Source of the DNA: Allorhizobium undicola ORS 992 = ATCC 700741
Lineage (GTDB): Bacteria > Pseudomonadota > Alphaproteobacteria > Rhizobiales > Rhizobiaceae
NCBI RefSeq assembly: GCF_000621665.1
Contig: NZ_JHXQ01000007.1
Coordinates: forward strand, 1-64,000
DNA: 64,000 nt
Direction of reading: 5' to 3'
Of the stretch, positions 63,857-64,000 are shown piece by piece. Under the pieces are notes generated by a model that was given only the letters and a program-made list of their open reading frames with translations, did no database searches and was not told the origin of the DNA. The first letter of the stretch is position 1. Each line of letters starts with the position of its first letter. A program made the translations under genes and the position numbers.

Positions 63857-64000
63857 ATGAAAAAGACTATCGTGACACGCCGCGCTGGCGCCAAGGGAGC
63901 CGCTTTTGCCGGCTTGATGGCTTCAACCTTGCTTATCTCTGCCGCAAGCGCCGCCGCTGGTGAAATCACCGTCTGGTGCTGGGATCCGAATTTCAATGTG
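63857..64000 (+). CDS. Sugar ABC transporter substrate-binding protein (partial, first 48 residues)
   Basis: The ATG at 63857 has GGGGAGG upstream. The product has a long Sec signal peptide (MKKTIVTRRAGAKGAAFAGLM...AASAAAG) and a mature start GEITVWCWDPNFNV, typical for family 1 sugar-binding proteins. The gene runs past the window edge and probably begins an ABC operon. With melA and the LacI gene before it, alpha-galactosides are the likely ligand; this is inference. Confidence 0.82.
   Translation, partial: MKKTIVTRRAGAKGAAFAGLMASTLLISAASAAAGEITVWCWDPNFNV

Overview
The window looks like a chromosomal stretch from an alphaproteobacterium of the Rhizobiales (Hyphomicrobiales), most likely Brucella/Ochrobactrum or a close relative. 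The grounds are high-GC coding sequence, a match to the extracytoplasmic stress sigma factor EcfG promoter consensus, dispersed palindromic repeats of the GCATTTCC...GGAAATGC type, and a content of ABC uptake systems and catabolic operons under GntR, ROK, LacI, LysR and AraC regulators. The species assignment is inference; the gene content is read directly.

Layout. 1-339: end of an IS5-family element inserted at the stop codon of the next gene. 0.3-4.8 kb: a XylR/DmpR-type sigma-54 activator facing an aromatic aldehyde dehydrogenase and an aromatic alcohol dehydrogenase, with a -24/-12 promoter and an upstream palindrome. 4.9-5.9 kb: FMN riboswitch and ribB. 5.9-8.9 kb: vanillate demethylase vanA, a GntR regulator and vanB. 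8.9-14.3 kb: dipeptide ABC transporter dppABCDF. 14.7-15.0 kb: csbD with an EcfG promoter. 15.1-25.5 kb: a complete sulfo-SMO (sulfoquinovose monooxygenase) cluster, smoABC divergent from smoDEFGHI, followed by a YeiH-type sulfur-oxyanion exporter and its LysR regulator.

27.4-39.8 kb: a glycan-utilisation locus (ROK kinase, alpha/alpha-barrel glycosidase, NagB, complete sugar ABC transporter, NCS2 permease, ROK repressor, GH105 unsaturated uronyl hydrolase). It carries four copies of an inverted motif RTTCG-N9-CGAAC that I propose is the ROK operator. 40.0-46.4 kb: XRE-cupin regulator with an omega-amino acid aminotransferase, then GntR, aspartate ammonia-lyase and an asparagine-type permease.

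46.6-59.3 kb: a tightly packed five-gene operon, read on the minus strand as NRPS (C-A-T-TE, predicted glycine), GT1 glycosyltransferase, membrane-fusion protein and two MdtBC-type RND pumps. This is the best candidate here for an undescribed system: a one-module peptide or lipopeptide synthetase coupled to glycosylation and a dedicated exporter. 59.8-64 kb: AraC regulator, melA alpha-galactosidase (GH4), LacI regulator and the start of a sugar-binding protein, with two matching LacI-type operators.

Together the region works mainly in plant-derived carbon use (lignin monomers, plant sulfolipid headgroup, uronate and galactoside oligosaccharides), with one secondary-metabolite operon. I found no rRNA, tRNA, CRISPR array or prophage.
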